Source of the DNA: Methylobacterium sp. 10
GTDB taxonomy: Bacteria > Pseudomonadota > Alphaproteobacteria > Rhizobiales > Beijerinckiaceae
Assembly (NCBI RefSeq): GCF_000519085.1
Contig: NZ_KI912577.1
Location: 3,280,035-3,344,034, forward strand
Direction of reading: 5' to 3'
Length of the DNA stretch: 64,000 nt
The notes below the pieces were generated by a model. It searched no databases. It was given only the letters and a program-made list of their open reading frames with translations, and had not been told where the DNA came from. The first letter of the stretch is position 1; each line of letters begins with the position of its first letter. A program made the translations under genes and the position numbers. This document shows positions 18,273-27,431 of this stretch, piece after piece.

Positions 18273-18697
18273 CGCGACCACCTCGTCCAACGAGGACCAC
18301 GATGCCGCCACGCTTCCTGTGCTGCGCTGAAACGGATAGGCGCAATTTTATCGATCTGGCCTCGGAGCGGGGCCGCCGGCGGACAGAGCCAACCGGCGCC
18401 TGAATCGAAGACTCGCATTTGCGCGACCGAGATCAGGAAACCGTAATCATGAGGGCGCGGGATGGGAGACGGGACGAGTGCTGACAAATCGTGAGACCCC
18501 CGTCCGAAGCGGAGATCACGCCATCCAGCCGTACCGTGGGACAGTCCTGGAGGAACGATCGCTCGCGCTGATCGACGCCTCGACCGAGAGCGGATCGACT
18601 TTCGAATCGGAGATGCGAGCCGACAGACGTGGGGATTCCGTCGCCGCGCCCCTCCGTCACGTCGCCCTCCCACCCGGCTCGGGGTGGGAGGCCGCTC
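18273..18697. other. 425-base gap, no gene seen
   Basis: This stretch separates the second BTLCP gene from the PilZ gene, both on the minus strand. Possible frames on both strands are arginine- and serine-rich with no family resemblance. I see no tRNA, terminator with a T-tract or clear repeat, except an imperfect GC-rich hairpin near 18665-18700 (cccacccggctcggggtgggag) that could end the PilZ transcript. Confidence 0.45.
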
Positions 18698-19324
18698 TCA
18701 GAGTGTCAGGCCCTCATGGAACAGGTCCGGCGAGATCGGCAGCATGAAGCCGACGCCGATGCCGCCCTCGAAGTAGCGCACCACGCGCCCCGGCGTCCGC
18801 CCGACCATGACGCTTGTTCCGATCGATGGCTGTGCCTGGGTCGAGAGGGCGACGCCGGACAGAGAGACGTCGATGATGCGGGCGGCGACCTCGCGCCCGC
18901 CCTCAAGCTTCACCGTCACTCCCGTTTCCTGCGGGGTGAGACGTTCATGGTTGCGCCCTTCGGGCAAGCCGAGGGCCTCGCGGTTGGAGATCCAGGTGAG
19001 CTGGGACGCGATCTTGTCGCGCTTGCGCTGAGTCGCGTTCAAGCGAACTGCCATGCCGCCGCTAGGGAACCGGGCGATGGTCCCCTCGATGCGCCCGATG
19101 CTCTCGAGATACAGCACGACGCGCTCATCGAGTTCTCCCGGAACCGCGCAGGTCAGGCGCACGCCGCCCGGTGACATGTCCACGGTCTGGCAGGGGAATT
19201 CGCGGCGGTCGGCCAGCATGTAGCGACCGAGGAGGGCGACTTTGACCCGTTGATGGCGACGCAGATCCGACGGCCGTAGCAAGCGCAACGGCTTCGCTTC
19301 AGTCTGTGCGAGTGCCTCGATCAT
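18698..19324 (-). CDS. Tandem PilZ-domain protein, probable c-di-GMP receptor
   Basis: A 208-residue cytoplasmic protein with two PilZ-like units. The first carries RRHQRVKVALLGRYML and then DMSPGGVRL (about residues 21-60). The second repeats the pattern with IDVSLSGVAL (about 145-160) and ends with GGIGVGFMLP. The RxxxR and D/NxSxxG motifs that bind c-di-GMP are present in the first unit. PilZ proteins link c-di-GMP to motility, adhesion or polysaccharide. The gene upstream on the same strand (19439-20056) encodes a PAS_5 protein, a pairing seen in other Rhizobiales. Confidence 0.85.
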   Translation of the reverse strand: MIEALAQTEAKPLRLLRPSDLRRHQRVKVALLGRYMLADRREFPCQTVDMSPGGVRLTCAVPGELDERVVLYLESIGRIEGTIARFPSGGMAVRLNATQRKRDKIASQLTWISNREALGLPEGRNHERLTPQETGVTVKLEGGREVAARIIDVSLSGVALSTQAQPSIGTSVMVGRTPGRVVRYFEGGIGVGFMLPISPDLFHEGLTL

Positions 19325-19438
19325 CGCGGAATCCGCACTCGGGTTAGATCGTCGTCGGCACAATCGTATAGGTCGGCTGGTTACGAAACTCTTTGCCGGG
19401 AACAAACAAGTCCGGTTCTTCCTCCAATAGATGGCCGA

Positions 19439-20056
19439 TCAGGACCGTCCGCCGGGATGCACCATGAGGTGACCGCGACGCACCGGCAGGCTGTCATTGG
19501 CAGGTTCCGGCAGGTTCCTGAGATTGGCTGCGGCGTCGTTCCTGGCGAGATCGATGACGTCGTAGGTCGGATCGAGGACGCGCAGAGACACGGATTCGAG
19601 CCGTTCCACGGGGCGAAGCCCTAGCCATTGTGGAACGACTTTCGGGCTGAGCGCTCCGAGCAGGCGGACCTGGGTCTGCCCACGGTGGCGCAGGGGAAGG
19701 AGCAGGAGTTCGAGGTCGATCTGTTCGTCCCGCTGTGTCTTCCCTTGCAGACCCGCGACGATCCCCACCGTATCGACCGCCACCGTCTCCACGAGGCGCC
19801 AGGGATCAGCCTGCCCCGCACCCCAGATGTCGGCGAAGGCGCTGCCACGCAGTTCGCGCCCGAACAACGCGCAGACGCGGGTTCCCGCCAGCCGGACCGT
19901 CGCGTCGGAACGCGCCATGTCCAGTTCCAGAATGAGGCTCTCGGACAGGAGGTTTCGGATCTCGCCGGGCTCGATCTCGCTCCGCTCCGGCGCGGCCCGT
20001 GTTCCACGAAGCCGGTCCCAGTAATGATAGAGCATACGGCTGGTCGGATGCTTCAT
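19439..20056 (-). CDS. PAS_5 (formerly DUF1457) domain protein
   Basis: A 205-residue protein beginning MKHPTSRMLYHYWDRLRGTRAAPERSEIEPGEIR at the ATG at 20056. The opening LYxYWxxLRGxRxAPxRxEIxP and the later TRVCALFGRELRGSAFADIW are the signature of PF07310 (PAS_5), a putative sensory domain found almost only in Alphaproteobacteria. No output domain is attached. It precedes the PilZ gene by 114 bases, so the two may work in one signalling route; that is inferred from position only. Confidence 0.85.
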   Translation of the reverse strand: MKHPTSRMLYHYWDRLRGTRAAPERSEIEPGEIRNLLSESLILELDMARSDATVRLAGTRVCALFGRELRGSAFADIWGAGQADPWRLVETVAVDTVGIVAGLQGKTQRDEQIDLELLLLPLRHRGQTQVRLLGALSPKVVPQWLGLRPVERLESVSLRVLDPTYDVIDLARNDAAANLRNLPEPANDSLPVRRGHLMVHPGGRS

Positions 20057-20408
20057 GGCGTCCCGTCGTGGCACGGTCCCGGGGGACCTGTTCGAAATCG
20101 GCCCGATCCGTGGAGCGCTGGACACAGCGTGCGGTTCGGTTAACAAGCCTGCCGCACACCTTATGCCGGTCTAACGCGGCACGCCCGCTTAAGCTTTGAT
20201 TAGGGTTAACGCTGTTGAGCGTCGACACGGCTGGCGCTGGGGCGTGCCGCCATCCGAGACGCTGAGGAGACGATGCCGGTCACCGCTCGATCGTTCAGGC
20301 GACGTCCTTGGGATGAGGCGGCCCTTCGCCGGAATTGCTTGCCGCTCGCCTGAATTTGCATGGCTCGGGGGCTTGCGGCGGCGGCATCCGCCCCGACATG
20401 GTGGCGCC
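20057..20408. other. Divergent 352-base regulatory gap
   Basis: The gap between the minus-strand PAS_5 gene and the plus-strand rhomboid gene holds no gene. It contains a CtrA-like site with one mismatch, ttaa-gctttga-ttag (20189-20203), followed at once by gggttaac. No terminator or RNA gene is visible. The frame of the rhomboid gene is open through part of it, but lacks family resemblance before 20409. Confidence 0.45.
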
Positions 20409-21233
20409 ATGGATGCCACGCCCGACCTTCCGCGCCAGAGTCGCGTCCCCGTCTTCAACATGCCGAGCGCGGTCACGGCATCGATCGCCCTGCTGCTTGG
20501 CCTTCACGCCTTGCGCGAATTCGTCCTGCCTGACGAATGGGACATCACGCTCCTCCTCAACTTGGCCCTGATCCCCGGCCGCTGGCTCGTCTCGGTGGCC
20601 CCAGACCGCGCCGCGGAGATCCTGTCGGCTGCCTCGGCGGCCGTGGCCGATCCGGAGACGGGGCAAGCCCGCGCGGCCTTCGCCCAGTATGTCGTGGCGA
20701 ACCCTTCCGCGAGTCTGTGGACCTTCGGCACCTATGCCCTGCTGCACGGCTCGTGGACGCATGTCATCTTCAACGTGGTCTGGCTTGCCGCTTTCGGCTC
20801 CCCCGTGGCGCGGCGATGCGGTCCCTGGCGCTACGGTCTGCTCGGACTCATCGGCGCGGTGTGCGGCGGCATCCTGCACGTGGCGATCGATCCGCTCAGC
20901 ACCGCCCCGCTGATCGGCGCCTCGGCCGGGGTCTCGGCTCTGATGGCCGCCGCCGCGCGCTTCGTGTTCCAGCCGCCGCCATCCTTCCTCGCCGGCCAGC
21001 CCTGGCAGCGCGTGGCGCATCCGCCACTTCAGACTATCCCCGAATTGCTGAGGAACCGCACGGCGGTAATGTTCCTGGGCATCTGGCTCGTCACCAACTT
21101 CGTGTTCGGGATCATTTCGCTGCCGTTGGGAGCCGAGTCCTCGACGGTGGCATGGGACGCTCACCTGGGCGGATTCCTGGCAGGATTTTTCCTTTTCCCG
21201 ATCCTTGACCGCTCATGGAGCACGAAAGCGTAA
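20409..21233 (+). CDS. Rhomboid-family intramembrane serine protease
   Basis: A 274-residue integral membrane protein predicted to cleave substrates within the membrane. It has a first hydrophobic segment near residues 20-38, then YALLHGSWTHVIFNVVWLAAFG (the WTHxxxN block), the nucleophile motif GASAG in the fifth segment, and the catalytic His in DAHLGGFLAGFF near the C-terminus. Ser and His are both present, so it should be active. Substrates are unknown. The ATG at 20409 is used because earlier residues in the open frame are arginine-rich shadow sequence. Confidence 0.9.
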   Translation: MDATPDLPRQSRVPVFNMPSAVTASIALLLGLHALREFVLPDEWDITLLLNLALIPGRWLVSVAPDRAAEILSAASAAVADPETGQARAAFAQYVVANPSASLWTFGTYALLHGSWTHVIFNVVWLAAFGSPVARRCGPWRYGLLGLIGAVCGGILHVAIDPLSTAPLIGASAGVSALMAAAARFVFQPPPSFLAGQPWQRVAHPPLQTIPELLRNRTAVMFLGIWLVTNFVFGIISLPLGAESSTVAWDAHLGGFLAGFFLFPILDRSWSTKA

Positions 21234-21362
21234 TTTTTCCGCATGTTTTGGCATCGGATGCGGGGGCTCGTGGGTTGTCACGTCAGACCTTGCGTCACAC
21301 AATTCCGTGATGCGCCGGAATCGACCCGGCCCGCGACAAGCATCATACGGGAGACCACGTCC

Positions 21363-21794
21363 ATGACCGTCGCACGCATTCTAGCTGAGAAGGGCGGCTC
21401 CGTCGTCACGGTGGAGCCGCACCGGACCCTCGACGAAGCCATTCACCTCCTTGCGGAGAAGCGGATCGGCGCCATCGTCGTGAGCAACGACGCGGGTGCC
21501 GTCCTCGGCATCCTGTCGGAGCGCGACATCATTCGTGCCCTGTCGCGCCAGGGAGCAGGGGCCTTCGATGCCCCGATTTCCGAGCACATGACGACGGCGG
21601 TGACCACCTGCGGCCGCTCCAGCACCGTCGAGGACGTGATGCAGTTGATGACCGCCGGGCGCTTCCGCCACGTGCCGGTGGTCGAAGACGGGCGCCTCGC
21701 CGGCCTCGTCTCCATCGGAGACGTTGTCAAGCGCCGGATCGCCGCCGTGGAGGCGGAGCATCAGGCCATGCGCGACTACATCACCATGGCCTGA
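21363..21794 (+). CDS. Tandem CBS-domain protein
   Basis: A 143-residue cytoplasmic protein made of two CBS motifs. The first runs from about residue 14 to 60 (TLDEAIHLLAEKRIGAIVV then GILSERDIIRAL) and the second from about 76 to 125 (TVEDVMQLMTAGRFRHVPVV then GLVSIGDVVKRRI). Such stand-alone CBS pairs bind adenine nucleotides and sense energy state; their partner is usually unknown. It starts at the ATG at 21363 and lies 129 bases after the rhomboid gene. Confidence 0.9.
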   Translation: MTVARILAEKGGSVVTVEPHRTLDEAIHLLAEKRIGAIVVSNDAGAVLGILSERDIIRALSRQGAGAFDAPISEHMTTAVTTCGRSSTVEDVMQLMTAGRFRHVPVVEDGRLAGLVSIGDVVKRRIAAVEAEHQAMRDYITMA

Positions 21795-21861
21795 GAACGA
21801 CTGCTCGACCCGGAAGCCCCATTCGAAGACGGCATCCGGAGGTCGGCACCGACGCGCCTGC

Positions 21862-22926
21862 TCACACCCGCTCCGCCGCCAGGGCGACCAGTTCCCGGAT
21901 CCGGGGCAGCGCCGCCTTGGCCGACTCCCTCCCGAGGCGGATTGCCTCCTCGGCGCGATGGAACTCGAACAGGCCCATCTCCGCAAGCCGTGGAGACACC
22001 ATCAGGTCCGGTGGGTCACGCTCCAGCCTCGCTCGTGAGATGCGGTCCTGCGTGATGTTGAACGCATCGAACATCACCCGCCCCATGCCGGGGGAGCCGG
22101 GCTCCCGAAGCGAAGCGGGACGTGGCCCCGCAGCGCGTCGACCAGTGCCACGCATGCGGCGCAGGAGGTTCCACCCCCGGCGCGACGTGCCGAGGGGCAT
22201 GGCCGGCGAAGCGATTCCGTCACTTTCCGGGCCGATCACCAGACCGGGCTCCGTGCGCGGATCGCCGTTGAGGTTCACGCAGATCACCAGTTCGGCCCCG
22301 AGCCCGCGCGCCAGCTTGACCGGAACCGGATTCACCAGCGTTCCGTCCATCATCAGGCGCCCGTCGAGGCGCACGGGGGGAAACAGGCCGGGGAGGGCGT
22401 AGGAGGCCCGGATCGCCTCCACGAGGGAGCCGCGGGTCAGCCAGACCTCGTCGCCCGAGCCGAGATCCGTCGCGACGCTGGCAAAGCGGATCGGCAGGTT
22501 CTCCACCCGCCGCGTGCCGAGATCGCCTTCGAGGCGGCGCTTCAACCGCTCACCGGCGATGAGGCCAGACCCCAGGCGCAGGTCGAGGAGCCCCATGACC
22601 CGCCGCCGCGTCAGCGACAGGGCGAAATCCTTGAGCAGATCGAGCTTGCCGGCGGCGTAGCAGCCGCCGACGACGGCACCGATGGAGCAGCCCGCCACCA
22701 TGTCGGGGTGGATGCCGGCCTCTTCCAGCACCTCGATGACGCCGATATGCGCCCAACCCCGCGCGGACCCGCCGCCCAGAGCGAGGCCGATTCGCGGTCG
22801 CGGCGGCGGCTGTTCGGCCACGGGCTCGACATTGCCCCGTGGAAAGACCGGCTTCTGCGACAGGGTGGACAGCATGCCCTGGCGGTAGAGGGCGACCCCG
22901 CGAAAGGACAGCCCATCCCAGGTCAC
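21862..22926 (-). CDS. Patatin-like phospholipase
   Basis: A patatin-family protein of about 354 residues with a Ser-Asp dyad. The glycine-rich oxyanion loop is [17 protein letters not shown], the nucleophile elbow is [10 protein letters not shown], and the catalytic Asp is in [12 protein letters not shown]. The family hydrolyses acyl esters of phospholipids. The frame begins at a GTG (22926) that overlaps the hisI stop as GTGA, which suggests translational coupling. The ATG at 22875 would make it 17 residues shorter and cannot be ruled out. The C-terminal 90 residues are basic and variable. Confidence 0.88.
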   Translation of the reverse strand: MTWDGLSFRGVALYRQGMLSTLSQKPVFPRGNVEPVAEQPPPRPRIGLALGGGSARGWAHIGVIEVLEEAGIHPDMVAGCSIGAVVGGCYAAGKLDLLKDFALSLTRRRVMGLLDLRLGSGLIAGERLKRRLEGDLGTRRVENLPIRFASVATDLGSGDEVWLTRGSLVEAIRASYALPGLFPPVRLDGRLMMDGTLVNPVPVKLARGLGAELVICVNLNGDPRTEPGLVIGPESDGIASPAMPLGTSRRGWNLLRRMRGTGRRAAGPRPASLREPGSPGMGRVMFDAFNITQDRISRARLERDPPDLMVSPRLAEMGLFEFHRAEEAIRLGRESAKAALPRIRELVALAAERV

Positions 22927-23363
22927 GGCCCGGCGGGTCCGAGCAGGGCCTCGCCGGATACCGGATCGAGGGAGACGGCGCGGTAGAAGCAGGAGCGCCG
23001 CCCGGTATGGCAACATCCGCCATCGCCCCCGACCTCCACCGAGATCAAGAGCGCGTCCTGGTCGCAATCCACCCGCATCTCGACGACGCGCTGGACCTGC
23101 CCGCTCGTGGCGCCCTTGTGCCAGAGCTCGCTCCGCGAGCGCGACCAGTACCAAGCCTCGCCGGTCTCGAGGGTGAGCCGGAGGGATTCGGCATTCATGT
23201 GGGCGAGCATCAGCACCCGGCCGTCATGGGCATCGACGGCGATGCAGGCGACGAGACCATTCGCGTCGAAGCGCGGGGTCAGCGTTGCGCCTTCCTCCAC
23301 ATCCTTGCGCGAACCGGGCGGGGAGAACCCACCGGGTGCGGCGGAAGCTTGGCTCACCGTCAT
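22923..23363 (-). CDS. hisI: Phosphoribosyl-AMP cyclohydrolase
   Basis: A 146-residue enzyme for the third step of histidine synthesis, opening the adenine ring of phosphoribosyl-AMP. It contains ARMNAES-type residues as [11 protein letters not shown], then [21 protein letters not shown], the metal-binding VDCDQDALL, and [14 protein letters not shown], all hallmark blocks. The HisE pyrophosphohydrolase domain is absent, as in most Alphaproteobacteria. It starts 17 bases downstream of the folE stop and overlaps the patatin gene. Confidence 0.93.
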   Translation of the reverse strand: MTVSQASAAPGGFSPPGSRKDVEEGATLTPRFDANGLVACIAVDAHDGRVLMLAHMNAESLRLTLETGEAWYWSRSRSELWHKGATSGQVQRVVEMRVDCDQDALLISVEVGGDGGCCHTGRRSCFYRAVSLDPVSGEALLGPAGP

Positions 23364-23380
23364 CGCGTGGAATGCCCGCG

Positions 23381-24148
23381 TCAGTTCTTGTTGTTGCGGA
23401 CGAGGGTCAGGAACCGGACCTGCTCGTTGGCATCGTCCTTGAACACGCCGCGGAACTGCGTGGTCAGGGTGGAGACACCGGCCTTCTGCACGCCGCGCAT
23501 GGCCATACAGAGATGCTCGGCCTCCACCATCACGGCGATGCCACGCGGCTTCAGGATGCTCTCGATCACGTCGGCGATCTGGGCCGTCATGGTCTCCTGC
23601 GTCTGCAGGCGGCGGGCGAAGGTGTCCACCACGCGGGCGAGCTTCGACAGGCCGACCACGCCCTTGGTGGGGTAGTAGGCGATGTGAGCCAGACCCATGA
23701 ACGGCACCATGTGGTGCTCGCAATGGGAATAGAACGGGATGTCGCGCACGAGGACGATATCGGAATAGCCCTCGACCTCCTCGAACACGCGCTCGAGCAG
23801 GGCGTCGGCATCCTGCTCGTAGCCGCCGAAGAGCTGGCCATAGGCCTTCGCCACACGGGCGGGCGTGTCCTTGAGGCCTTCGCGATTCGGGTCGTCACCG
23901 GCCCAGCGCAGCAGGGTGCGCACAGCGGCCTCGGCCTCCTCCCGGCTCGGACGGCCGGTGGCCACAGCATCGGGCACGCGCTTGGCGGAAGACGGCAGAG
24001 GAGCGACCTCTACGGGGTCCTCCACGGGACGAGAATTGTCGTTGCGCATCCCGTTCAGTGGTGCGGGCACGGCCTTGGCAGTCGGGTCCATTCCCTGATG
24101 ATCCGTCTCGGTCAGCCGGTAGGACAGGGATTTGAGCGCGGCATCCAT
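23381..24148 (-). CDS. folE: GTP cyclohydrolase I
   Basis: A protein of about 255 residues that converts GTP to 7,8-dihydroneopterin triphosphate, the first step of folate and pterin synthesis. It has the zinc-site sequence [13 protein letters not shown], with [19 protein letters not shown] and the closing [13 protein letters not shown]. An N-terminal extension of about 75 residues is poorly conserved. Possible starts include the ATGs at 24208, 24181 and 24148; the last is chosen arbitrarily as the first residue of a plausible helix. In methylotrophs this route also supplies tetrahydrofolate and methanopterin precursors. Confidence 0.93.
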   Translation of the reverse strand: MDAALKSLSYRLTETDHQGMDPTAKAVPAPLNGMRNDNSRPVEDPVEVAPLPSSAKRVPDAVATGRPSREEAEAAVRTLLRWAGDDPNREGLKDTPARVAKAYGQLFGGYEQDADALLERVFEEVEGYSDIVLVRDIPFYSHCEHHMVPFMGLAHIAYYPTKGVVGLSKLARVVDTFARRLQTQETMTAQIADVIESILKPRGIAVMVEAEHLCMAMRGVQKAGVSTLTTQFRGVFKDDANEQVRFLTLVRNNKN

Positions 24149-24439
24149 GGCATCTCCCGCACGGGCGACACGTGCGTTCATCGTCGAACTATCTGGTTTT
24201 GCGTACATCGTCGAACCATCTCGGTCGCGTTTTCAGCCGCGTTGCCGCAGGCCGGCGCCCGAACGATGAGAATTTCCTTGGCCGTGGGCGCGACCCTGGT
24301 CGACGAACCGCCTCCTCGCGAAACGGTACGCTGGCGCCTATATCGTCGTTATCGCGCCGCCGCGCAATGCGGGGAATGCGGATCATACCATCGTGATCGG
24401 AAGCCGGCTCGCTGCCGGCGCCCCGACGGGACCTCCCAT

Positions 24440-24883
24440 ATGCTCGACGATATCTACAACCGCCGCATTCTCGAACTCGCCGCCGACATCCCGCGTCTTG
24501 GCCGGCTCGACGCGCCGGATGCCAGCGCCACCGCACATTCCAAGCTCTGCGGCTCCACCGTCACCGTCGATCTCTCGGTGAAGGACGGCACGGTGACGGA
24601 CTTCGCCCATGAGGTGAAGGCCTGCGCCCTGGGTCAGGCCTCTTCCTCTTTGATGGCCCGACACGTGGTCGGCGCCAAAGCGGACGAGCTTCGGGAGGTG
24701 CGCGACACGGTGCGTCGCATGCTCAAGGAGAACGGGCCGGCACCGCAGGGCGAGTGGGCCGACCTCGCCGTGCTGGAGCCGGTGCGGGACTTCAAGGCGC
24801 GCCACGCCTCGACCCTCCTCACCTTCGACGCCGTGGTGAATGCCCTCGATCAGGTCGCCGCCAAGGCCCAGGCCGCCGAATAG
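24440..24883 (+). CDS. Iron-sulfur cluster assembly scaffold protein (IscU/NifU N-domain-like)
   Basis: A 147-residue protein with a SufE/IscU-like scaffold fold. It has Cys in AHSKLCGSTVTVDL and Cys in HEVKACALGQASSSLMARH, and an alpha-helical tail. Only two of the usual three cluster-binding cysteines are seen in their expected places. Family members in Rhizobiales are annotated as iron-sulfur scaffold proteins of the IscU/NifU type. It is followed four bases later by yidD. Confidence 0.85.
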   Translation: MLDDIYNRRILELAADIPRLGRLDAPDASATAHSKLCGSTVTVDLSVKDGTVTDFAHEVKACALGQASSSLMARHVVGAKADELREVRDTVRRMLKENGPAPQGEWADLAVLEPVRDFKARHASTLLTFDAVVNALDQVAAKAQAAE

Positions 24884-24887
24884 AGCC

Positions 24888-25220
24888 ATGGTCCGCCGCG
24901 CGGCCCATTGGGCGATCCGGGGCTACCAGCTCTCCCTGTCGGGCCTGATCGGCCGGCAATGCCGACACTGGCCATCCTGTTCGGACTACACCGACGAGGC
25001 CATCCGCCGGCACGGCATGTGGCCGGGCGGCTGGATCGGGTTTTCGCGCATCTGCCGCTGCGGCCCGTTCGGCACCCACGGAATCGACCTCGTGCCGGAC
25101 GTCCTGCCGCCACGCTCGGCCTGGTACGCCCCCTGGACCTATGGGCGCTGGCGAGGGGTGAACGCCCCGCCTTCGCCGTTTGCGTGCGAGGCGGTGGAGG
25201 ACGAGCGCGGGGGAGGGTAG
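24888..25220 (+). CDS. yidD: Membrane protein insertion efficiency factor YidD
   Basis: A 110-residue protein with the YidD core: IRGYQLSLSGLIGRQCRHWPSCSDYTDEAI, then IGFSRICRCGPFGTHGIDLVPD. The three conserved cysteines of the CRHxPSCSxY and RCxP blocks are present. YidD is a small amphipathic inner-membrane protein that helps YidC insert membrane proteins. It is normally beside rnpA or yidC; here it follows an IscU-like gene by four bases, an arrangement found in Rhizobiales. Confidence 0.9.
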   Translation: MVRRAAHWAIRGYQLSLSGLIGRQCRHWPSCSDYTDEAIRRHGMWPGGWIGFSRICRCGPFGTHGIDLVPDVLPPRSAWYAPWTYGRWRGVNAPPSPFACEAVEDERGGG

Positions 25221-25260
25221 CATTGACCCGCCACCAGCGATGCAACGGAATAGGCGCCGC

Positions 25261-25731
25261 ATGTCGACCCATATCGCGGATGTCACCTGGGCCCTGAAGC
25301 CCGGGGAGGATTTCGCCGCCGGGCGCTACGGCCGGGGGCACACAGTGACGTTCGATGGCGGCGTGACGCTCGCCGGCACCGCATCCGAGCACGTGGTCGG
25401 GAAATGGGCTGCTCGCGAGGCCGTCGACCCGGAGGAGATGCTGGTCGCGGCGCTGTCGAGCTGCCACATGCTGACCGTCCTCCACCTCGCGCGCCTCGCG
25501 GGTTTTCGCGTCGCCGCCTATCGGGACCATGCCGAAGGCGTGCTGGAGGAGACGCGGCCCGGACGGCGCGCGGTGACGCGGGTCACGCTCCGTCCGGACA
25601 TCGACTGGGCCGGCGCCGCTCCGGATGCCGAACACCTCGCAGCGCTCCACGAGGCCGCGCATGAGGAGTGCTTCATCGCGAACTCGGTCAGGACGGAGGT
25701 CGTCGTGGCCGTCCCCCTCAGCCCCCGCTGA
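25261..25731 (+). CDS. OsmC-family protein, two-cysteine type
   Basis: A 156-residue thiol-dependent peroxidase-like protein. The first cysteine is in LSSCHMLTVLHLARLAG and the second in AHEECFIANSVRTEV, so both redox residues of OsmC/Ohr proteins are present. It probably detoxifies organic hydroperoxides. This contrasts with the single-cysteine OsmC protein at 47877. It overlaps the convergent 2HCT transporter gene by 14 bases at its 3' end. Confidence 0.88.
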   Translation: MSTHIADVTWALKPGEDFAAGRYGRGHTVTFDGGVTLAGTASEHVVGKWAAREAVDPEEMLVAALSSCHMLTVLHLARLAGFRVAAYRDHAEGVLEETRPGRRAVTRVTLRPDIDWAGAAPDAEHLAALHEAAHEECFIANSVRTEVVVAVPLSPR

Positions 25732-27079
25732 CCCACCGCATCACGACCAGCGTCCCCGTCACCGTGAGCGCGCCGCCGATGCGGGTGGCGATCTGGGCGA
25801 AGGGCATCAGAGCCATGCGGTTGGCGGCGGTGAGGATCGCCACGTCCCCGGTCCCGCCCTGGCCGCTATGGCAGGCGTTCACGATGGCGGTCTCGATCGG
25901 ATACATCCCGAGGCGGCGGCCGACGAAGAAGCCCGTCGCCATGAGGGTCACCACCGTCGAGACGATGGTGATGAGGTTCACCAGGGTGAAGGCCGCCACC
26001 AGCTTGTCCCAGGGCGTCATCGACACGCCGATGGCGAAGAGCAGCGGATAGGTCATGCTGATCTGCACGAACTTGTAGGCGATGAATCCGCCGGCCTGGA
26101 GGCGCGGGGAGACCGCGCTGGCGAGCTTGGCAAGAACCGCCAGGAACAGCATCGCCACGGGGGCGGGGAGTCCGGTGAGGTGGTGCATCATCACGCCGAG
26201 GAGGTAGAGCGTTACGGCAGTGAGCGCGGCCGCTCCCACCGTCGCCGCATCCACCGGCGCGTCTTCGACCTTGGCGGCGGTGACGTCGTTGTCCCGGTCC
26301 GGTTGCAGGCGGCCCTCGCCGGTGAGATGCGGCATCCGCTTGCCCACGGCGTTGAGGGTGCCGGCCAGCACGATCGCCGTCAGGCTGCCGAGCATGACGG
26401 GGGGCAGCACCTGAGCGAACACGTCGCCCTGGCCCTGACCGAGGATGGCCGCGTAGCCGATGGAGAGGGGGATCGCCCCCTCGCCGACTCCGCCGGCCAT
26501 GATCGGGACGACGATGAAGAAGAAGGTGTTGTAGGCGCCGAGGCCGAGCAGGGTGCCGACCAGCGTGCCCACGCAGGCCGCCGCCACGGAGCCGGCCGCC
26601 AGGGGCACGAAAATCTTCAGGAAGCCCTTGATCAGCACCTCCCGGTCCATGCCGAGGATGCTGCCGACGATGATCGTGGCGATATACAGGTAGAGGAAGT
26701 TGGTGAATTTGGTGAAATCCGTGATCGCCTTCACGAGCGGCACCGGGATCAGCATGTAATAGACCAAGGCCGACGGGATGAAGGTCGCGAAGATCGCGCC
26801 CGCCCCGATCTGCCGCAGGACCGGCAGGCGCTTGCCGATCTCGGCGCAGGTGAATCCGCCGAGCGCCAGCACCGCGATCATCGTCGGCGCATCGGGCTTG
26901 ATCTCGCCCTCCGACGTCAGGACCGCCAGCAGGATCGCGAGGATGAGATAGACCGGCAGGGGAATGATGCCGATCTTGACATCGACGAGGCGCCACCAGC
27001 CCTGCGGCCAGAACCTGCGGGCGGGCGTCTCCGCCGCCGGTCCGGATGCGGCAGCCGAGGCGGAAGCTGGGTTCGCCAT
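25718..27079 (-). CDS. 2-hydroxycarboxylate transporter (2HCT family, CitS/MaeP-like)
   Basis: A 453-residue secondary transporter for citrate, malate or a related hydroxy acid, driven by Na+ or H+. It has about eleven hydrophobic segments and both diagnostic re-entrant loop motifs: GGVGEGAIPLS in the first half and SGQGGTGDVAIL in the second. The charged linker in the middle (about 250-275) separates the two homologous halves. It is a single gene with no two-component regulator beside it. It runs against the OsmC gene at its 3' end. Confidence 0.9.
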   Translation of the reverse strand: MANPASASAAASGPAAETPARRFWPQGWWRLVDVKIGIIPLPVYLILAILLAVLTSEGEIKPDAPTMIAVLALGGFTCAEIGKRLPVLRQIGAGAIFATFIPSALVYYMLIPVPLVKAITDFTKFTNFLYLYIATIIVGSILGMDREVLIKGFLKIFVPLAAGSVAAACVGTLVGTLLGLGAYNTFFFIVVPIMAGGVGEGAIPLSIGYAAILGQGQGDVFAQVLPPVMLGSLTAIVLAGTLNAVGKRMPHLTGEGRLQPDRDNDVTAAKVEDAPVDAATVGAAALTAVTLYLLGVMMHHLTGLPAPVAMLFLAVLAKLASAVSPRLQAGGFIAYKFVQISMTYPLLFAIGVSMTPWDKLVAAFTLVNLITIVSTVVTLMATGFFVGRRLGMYPIETAIVNACHSGQGGTGDVAILTAANRMALMPFAQIATRIGGALTVTGTLVVMRWVSGG

Positions 27080-27431
27080 CGATACTCTCCCATCGGCCGG
27101 TCACCTTTCGGGCCGGCCTCCTTGATCGGACCTTCTCGGCGAACCGGGACGAGCTTCCACCCGCCGCCGGCCCCTCCCGGTTCCGTGATGCGGCCATGGG
27201 CGGATGGGGTCGACGGCTTGTCAATCGCAGGTCGTATCAACCCGGTCGGATCGTCTCGGAAGGCCGTTCACGTCCCCGAGAGCCGAGCAAATGGCCGGCT
27301 GAGGCACCGCGCGGATTTCTTCCTCCTGCGAAACGGTCTAAACCGCGCCCGTCGCGCCGAGCGCGCGCCGTCCGAACATGAGCCGCTTACCTGCCTCGTT
27401 CGCAGGAGTGAGCGCGAGGAGACCCGATCTG
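27080..27431. other. Divergent 352-base gap upstream of thrS
   Basis: The gap between the 2HCT transporter (minus) and thrS (plus) holds no gene. An imperfect hairpin with ggccgg / ccggcc arms lies at 27095-27118. I see no T-box-like features, which are not expected in this group, and no leader peptide that I can defend. Frame open ahead of thrS from 27378 lacks resemblance to the TGS domain start. Confidence 0.45.

Noticed and set aside
27080-27431. T-box or leader-peptide control of thrS
   Set aside because: No T-box sequence, threonine-codon run or alternative hairpin pair is visible, and T-boxes are not expected in Alphaproteobacteria.
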